From: an uncultured Oribacterium sp.
GTDB taxonomy: Bacteria; Bacillota; Clostridia; Lachnospirales; Lachnospiraceae
Assembly (NCBI GenBank): GCA_938030845.1
Contig: CALHIC010000115.1
Location: forward strand, 1-6,795
Direction: 5' to 3'
DNA: 6,795 nt
Shown piece after piece: positions 4,881 through 6,795 of the stretch. The notes under the pieces were generated by a model, which saw only the letters and a program-made list of their open reading frames with translations, searched no databases and was not told the DNA's origin. Within the stretch, counting starts at the first letter, position 1. Every line of letters begins with the position of its first letter. The translations under genes were made by a program, and so were the position numbers.

Positions 4881-6683
4881 ATGCAAGCTTTAAAAGCAAT
4901 ACTACAGGAAGCTATGGAATCCGCCTTTGTGGAGGCAGGCTACGACAAGGACTTGGGAAAGGTAAGTGTTTCCAACCGTCCTGACCTTTGCGACTACCAA
5001 AGCAATGGTGCTTTGATGGGAGCAAAAAAATATCAGGAGAATCCCATTGCCTTGGCGGAGAAGGTAAAGGGCTTTTTGGAAAAGAAAAGCTATAAGAATA
5101 CTCCTTTATTTTCCTCCGTGGAAGCGGTGAAGCCGGGATTTTTAAATGTAAAGCTTTCTCCGGAATTCCTGGGGGCTTATCTACAGGGAATGCAGACGGA
5201 AGAGAAAAACGGTCTTTTTGAGAAGGAAGGCCGAAAGATATTATTGGACTATGGCGGAGCCAATGTGGCAAAGCCTCTTCATGTAGGACATCTTCGTTCT
5301 GCCGTAATCGGAGAAGCCCTGAAAAGAATGGGACAAAGACTTGGCAATGATGTGGTGGGAGATGTGCACCTTGGAGACTGGGGTCTGCAAATGGGTCTGA
5401 TCATCACGGAATTAGAGGACAGGGGAGAGCTGGAAAAGCCCTTTACGATTTCCGAGCTGGAAGAGATTTACCCCTTTGCTTCCAAGAAAGCCAAGGAAAA
5501 GGATGAAGCCGGAAATCTGCTTAATGAGGAATATGCTAACCGTGCCAAGGAAAATACCTTAAAGCTACAGCAGGGAGATCCTGTATTTCATAAGGTTTGG
5601 GAAAGAATTATGGAAGTTTCCGTTGCGGATTTAAAGAAGAACTATGAAGCTCTGGATGTGCACTTTGATCTGTGGAAGGGGGAGTCAGATGCGGACCCCT
5701 ATATTCCAAAGCTGATTTCTTTACTGGAAGAGAAGAAATTAGCCTATCGTTCTCAGGGAGCATTAGTGGTGGATATTACGGAGGAGGGGGACAGTAAGGA
5801 ATATCCTCCCTGTATGATTCAGAAATCCGACGGAGCAAGCCTATATGCCACCTCTGATCTGGGAACCATTATGGATAGAGAAGAGCATTATCCGAAGGAC
5901 TGGTATCTTCATATTGCGGATAGCCGGCAGGCGCTCCACTATACCCAATTTTTCCGTGTGGCAAGACGGGCGGAGCTTCTTCCAAAAGAAACAGAGTTAA
6001 GCTATATCGGCTTTGGTACTATGAACGGAAAGGACGGAAAGCCCTTCAAAACCAGAGAAGGCGGTGTCTTGAGACTGGAGCATTTGATTTCCGAAACCAA
6101 AGACACGGTATTAAAGCGCATGGAAGAAGCCAAGGATAATGGATTAAGTCAAGCAGAAAAAGAGGAAACAGCAGGCATTGTTGCCCTGGCAGCCTTAAAG
6201 TACGGTGACCTTTCCAACCAGGCCACCAAGGATTATATATTCGACCTGGAAAAGTTTACGGCATTTGAAGGAAATACCGGTCCCTATATTCTTTACACCA
6301 TCGTACGAATCTCCTCCATTTTACGAAAGTATGCGGAGAATAAGGGAGAAAGCTGGAAAGACAGCTTTAGCTGGATTTCGGAAAATGCAAAGAATTATCC
6401 TATAGGAAATTCCGGGGATGAAAATGTAATGGCACTTGCAAAAATTCTGGCAGCCTTCCAGGATGAGATGCGGGATGCATGGAGAGAATGTGCTCCCCAT
6501 AAGATTTGTACCTATATCTATACTCTTTCCAACCAGTTCAATTCTTTCTACCACAATGTAAAGATTCTTGGAGAAGAGAATAAGGAGAAGCAGAAGAACT
6601 ATATTGCTCACCTTGCCCTGACCTGGAGAATCCTGACCGATGCGATCCATGTACTTGGATTCTCTGCTCCGGAGAAGATGTAA
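4881..6683 (+). CDS. argS: Arginyl-tRNA synthetase
   Basis: This cytosolic class I synthetase charges tRNA-Arg with arginine using ATP. At 600 residues it is slightly longer than the usual 550-590. The N-terminal ArgRS-specific tRNA-binding domain covers about 1-115. The catalytic domain holds the HIGH-type motif HVGH (134-137) in ANVAKPLHVGHLRSA, the conserved GDVHLGDWG (160-168), and ADSRQALHY (346-354). In place of KMSKS it has DGKPFKTREGG (385-395), close to the E. coli form DGKPFKTR. The DALR anticodon-binding domain follows from about 465 (GPYILYTIVR) and ends APEKM, like the family's usual APERM. ATG 4881 follows AGAAAGGAT, which itself begins 2 nt after the terminator T-tract. No T-box leader is present. 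The following phosphoesterase gene starts 1 nt after the TAA, so the two are probably co-transcribed. Confidence 0.97.
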   Translation: MQALKAILQEAMESAFVEAGYDKDLGKVSVSNRPDLCDYQSNGALMGAKKYQENPIALAEKVKGFLEKKSYKNTPLFSSVEAVKPGFLNVKLSPEFLGAYLQGMQTEEKNGLFEKEGRKILLDYGGANVAKPLHVGHLRSAVIGEALKRMGQRLGNDVVGDVHLGDWGLQMGLIITELEDRGELEKPFTISELEEIYPFASKKAKEKDEAGNLLNEEYANRAKENTLKLQQGDPVFHKVWERIMEVSVADLKKNYEALDVHFDLWKGESDADPYIPKLISLLEEKKLAYRSQGALVVDITEEGDSKEYPPCMIQKSDGASLYATSDLGTIMDREEHYPKDWYLHIADSRQALHYTQFFRVARRAELLPKETELSYIGFGTMNGKDGKPFKTREGGVLRLEHLISETKDTVLKRMEEAKDNGLSQAEKEETAGIVALAALKYGDLSNQATKDYIFDLEKFTAFEGNTGPYILYTIVRISSILRKYAENKGESWKDSFSWISENAKNYPIGNSGDENVMALAKILAAFQDEMRDAWRECAPHKICTYIYTLSNQFNSFYHNVKILGEENKEKQKNYIAHLALTWRILTDAIHVLGFSAPEKM

Positions 6684-6684
6684 G

Positions 6685-6795
6685 ATGAAGTATTTTGTTA
6701 TGAGCGACTTACACGGCTCGGCTTATTATACAAAGAAGCTTTTGGATATCTACAAGGCGGGAGAGTATGAAAAGCTTCTCTTCCTTGGAGATCTC
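6685..6795 (+). CDS. YfcE-like metallophosphoesterase, N-terminal part (partial)
   Basis: Thirty-seven codons are visible before the window ends. The start MKYFVMSDLHGSAYYTKKLL resembles the YfcE family of manganese-dependent phosphodiesterases, with the metal-binding D-x-H motif at Asp8 and His10, followed by LLFLGDL with the GD motif (Asp36). Homologues hydrolyse phosphodiester test substrates such as bis-pNPP; the physiological substrate is not established. ATG 6685 lies 1 nt after the argS stop, and GGAGAAG inside the argS end (6671-6677) can act as ribosome-binding site, which indicates coupled expression. An in-frame ATG at 6700 would remove the first strand and is unlikely. The rest of the active site, including the GNH motif, lies outside the window. 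Confidence 0.85.
   Translation, partial: MKYFVMSDLHGSAYYTKKLLDIYKAGEYEKLLFLGDL

Noticed and set aside
4912..5271. 119-codon open frame on the minus strand inside argS
   Set aside because: It lies wholly within a certain gene, its translation is rich in Pro, Ser and Lys without any domain-like pattern, and no convincing ribosome-binding site or conserved motif supports it.
6321..6650. 109-codon open frame on the minus strand near the argS end
   Set aside because: It is antisense to the anticodon-binding domain of ArgRS and shows no independent coding sign. Such frames are expected by chance.

Overview
The window looks like chromosomal housekeeping DNA from a Gram-positive anaerobe of the class Clostridia, most likely Lachnospiraceae. 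This is inferred from the PurA subtype, strong purine-rich Shine-Dalgarno sequences, the KPGKG-type EF-P loop and moderate base composition. No 16S rRNA or other decisive marker is present. Every substantial gene lies on the + strand, and I saw no mobile element, CRISPR array, tRNA or rRNA.

Layout: (1) 1-205, the last 67 codons of purB (adenylosuccinate lyase). (2) 267-449, a 60-residue two-helix membrane protein of unknown function. (3) 446-480, a 14-bp tandem repeat, then a short leader. (4) 537-1823, purA (adenylosuccinate synthetase), of a divergent subtype with several changed substrate-contact positions. (5) 1877-3241, a membrane protein with two N-terminal zinc ribbons. (6) 3241-4059, a secreted/membrane TPM-domain (YgcG-like) protein with a glycine-rich tail, whose start codon overlaps the stop of gene 5. 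(7) 4060-4239, an intergenic region with inverted repeats and a plausible efp promoter. (8) 4240-4797, efp (elongation factor P). (9) 4838-4865, a strong intrinsic terminator. (10) 4881-6683, argS (arginyl-tRNA synthetase), starting 15 nt after the terminator T-tract. (11) 6685-6795, the first 37 codons of a YfcE-like metallophosphoesterase.

Functional picture: PurB and PurA together convert IMP to AMP (PurA forms adenylosuccinate, PurB cleaves it), so the small membrane protein between them sits inside a purine module. The zinc-ribbon and TPM proteins form a translationally coupled pair of unknown role at the membrane. EF-P and ArgRS both serve translation. The phosphoesterase is packed directly behind argS.

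I do not see a clearly new multi-gene system. The items most worth a second look are the altered PurA active site, the zinc-ribbon/TPM pair, and the terminator placed almost on the argS ribosome-binding site.
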